Positions 63,692 through 64,000 of a stretch of DNA of 64,000 nucleotides are shown one piece after another (position 1 is the first letter of the stretch; each line of letters begins with the position of its first letter). Position numbers and translations under genes: made by a program. Source of the stretch: Pegea sp. RAD2-039 (taxonomy: Eukaryota; Chordata; Thaliacea; Salpida; Salpidae). The stretch lies in assembly GCA_034620365.1 (NCBI GenBank), contig JAQGEQ010000213.1, forward strand, positions 558,001 through 622,000. The letters are read 5' to 3'. The notes under the pieces are model-generated. The model had not been told where the DNA came from. It ran no database searches and saw only the letters and a program-made list of their open reading frames with translations.

Positions 63692-64000
63692 GTTTGTGAT
63701 TTAATCATTTTGATTATGTCACTTTTACTGGGAAGAAACATTAAATTTGCAATGATACTTACTTTATAGGGCTAACTGCACCTGTATTTACTTTTAATTC
63801 AACCATTTTAGAAATCATAATGAGTCAATGGTTTCTTTGATAGTTATCGATGGTAATTTTGAACTATTCTATCATCTTTTAGTTACTAAACAACTGTAGA
63901 ATAAAATTATCACATAAACTGAAAAATGTTCAGCTCAAATGCGAATTTTTGAAATACACTAATAATGTAAAAGAAAGTTACTACTGTATAAATTTATTAA

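Larger units (their letters stand above)
57559..64000. other. A+T-rich stretch with isolated exon-like islands
   Basis: If 57385-57558 is a first exon, this is its long intron. It holds a possible short exon (59320-59352) beside a CRE-like site, an open spliceable segment (59740-59820) and another near the end (63591-63691). The rest shows nothing. Confidence 0.4.

Overview
The window is animal nuclear DNA. Genes are split into many short exons by GT-AG introns, many only about 48-60 nt long, and the recognisable proteins (STAT, CNC-bZIP, MAP3K4, ropporin-like, USP20/33) are metazoan. The sequence is very A+T-rich, by eye about 70-75%. I cannot name the species; an invertebrate bilaterian is my best guess. 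I saw no tRNA, rRNA, CRISPR or bacterial-type features.

Layout. 1-3392 is empty. PDCD5 (+, 3393-4321) and a ropporin-1-like gene (-, 4655-5714) converge tail to tail. A USP20/USP33 deubiquitinase (+, 8171-13519) follows. A gene-poor stretch with old retrotransposon debris leads to a complete STAT5/6-type gene (-, 19217-24844). More debris and a broken non-LTR retrotransposon (-, about 28335-30270) precede a cap'n'collar bZIP gene of the NRF1/NRF2 type (-, 31192-34067, with a likely extra first exon at 37088-37117). A MAP3K4 kinase gene (-, 39710-46104, 32 exons) and SDHB (-, 47928-49497) come next. From 49498 to 64000 only isolated exon-like islands appear, chiefly a likely first exon with a membrane segment at 57385-57558 (+).

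The exon models were built by hand by joining GT-AG introns so that frame and family similarity both hold. PDCD5, ropporin-like, USP, STAT, CNC and SDHB are each complete from ATG to stop. MAP3K4 is complete over its conserved part; its extreme ends are less certain.

The most interesting signal is in STAT. There are two tandem, homologous, in-frame exons (21021-21113 and 20867-20965) for the same part of the DNA-binding domain. One carries a STAT5/6-like V-H-G-N-Q core and the other a STAT1/3-like V-N-V-S-Q core. They look like mutually exclusive exons that swap His for Asn at the position linked to GAS-site spacing in STAT6. A UGCAUG (RBFOX-type) motif lies in the intron downstream.

Second, one CNC factor combines an N-terminal membrane segment (NRF1-like) with a DLG-like motif and a perfect ETGE degron (NRF2-like). 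An upstream exon would change the length ahead of the membrane anchor. Third, a retrotransposon family has left a nearly full-length but dead copy plus several short orphan 3' tails with similar inner ends.

The genes do not form an operon. Stress signalling (CNC, MAP3K4), cytokine-type signalling (STAT) and housekeeping genes (SDHB, PDCD5, USP) are simply neighbours.
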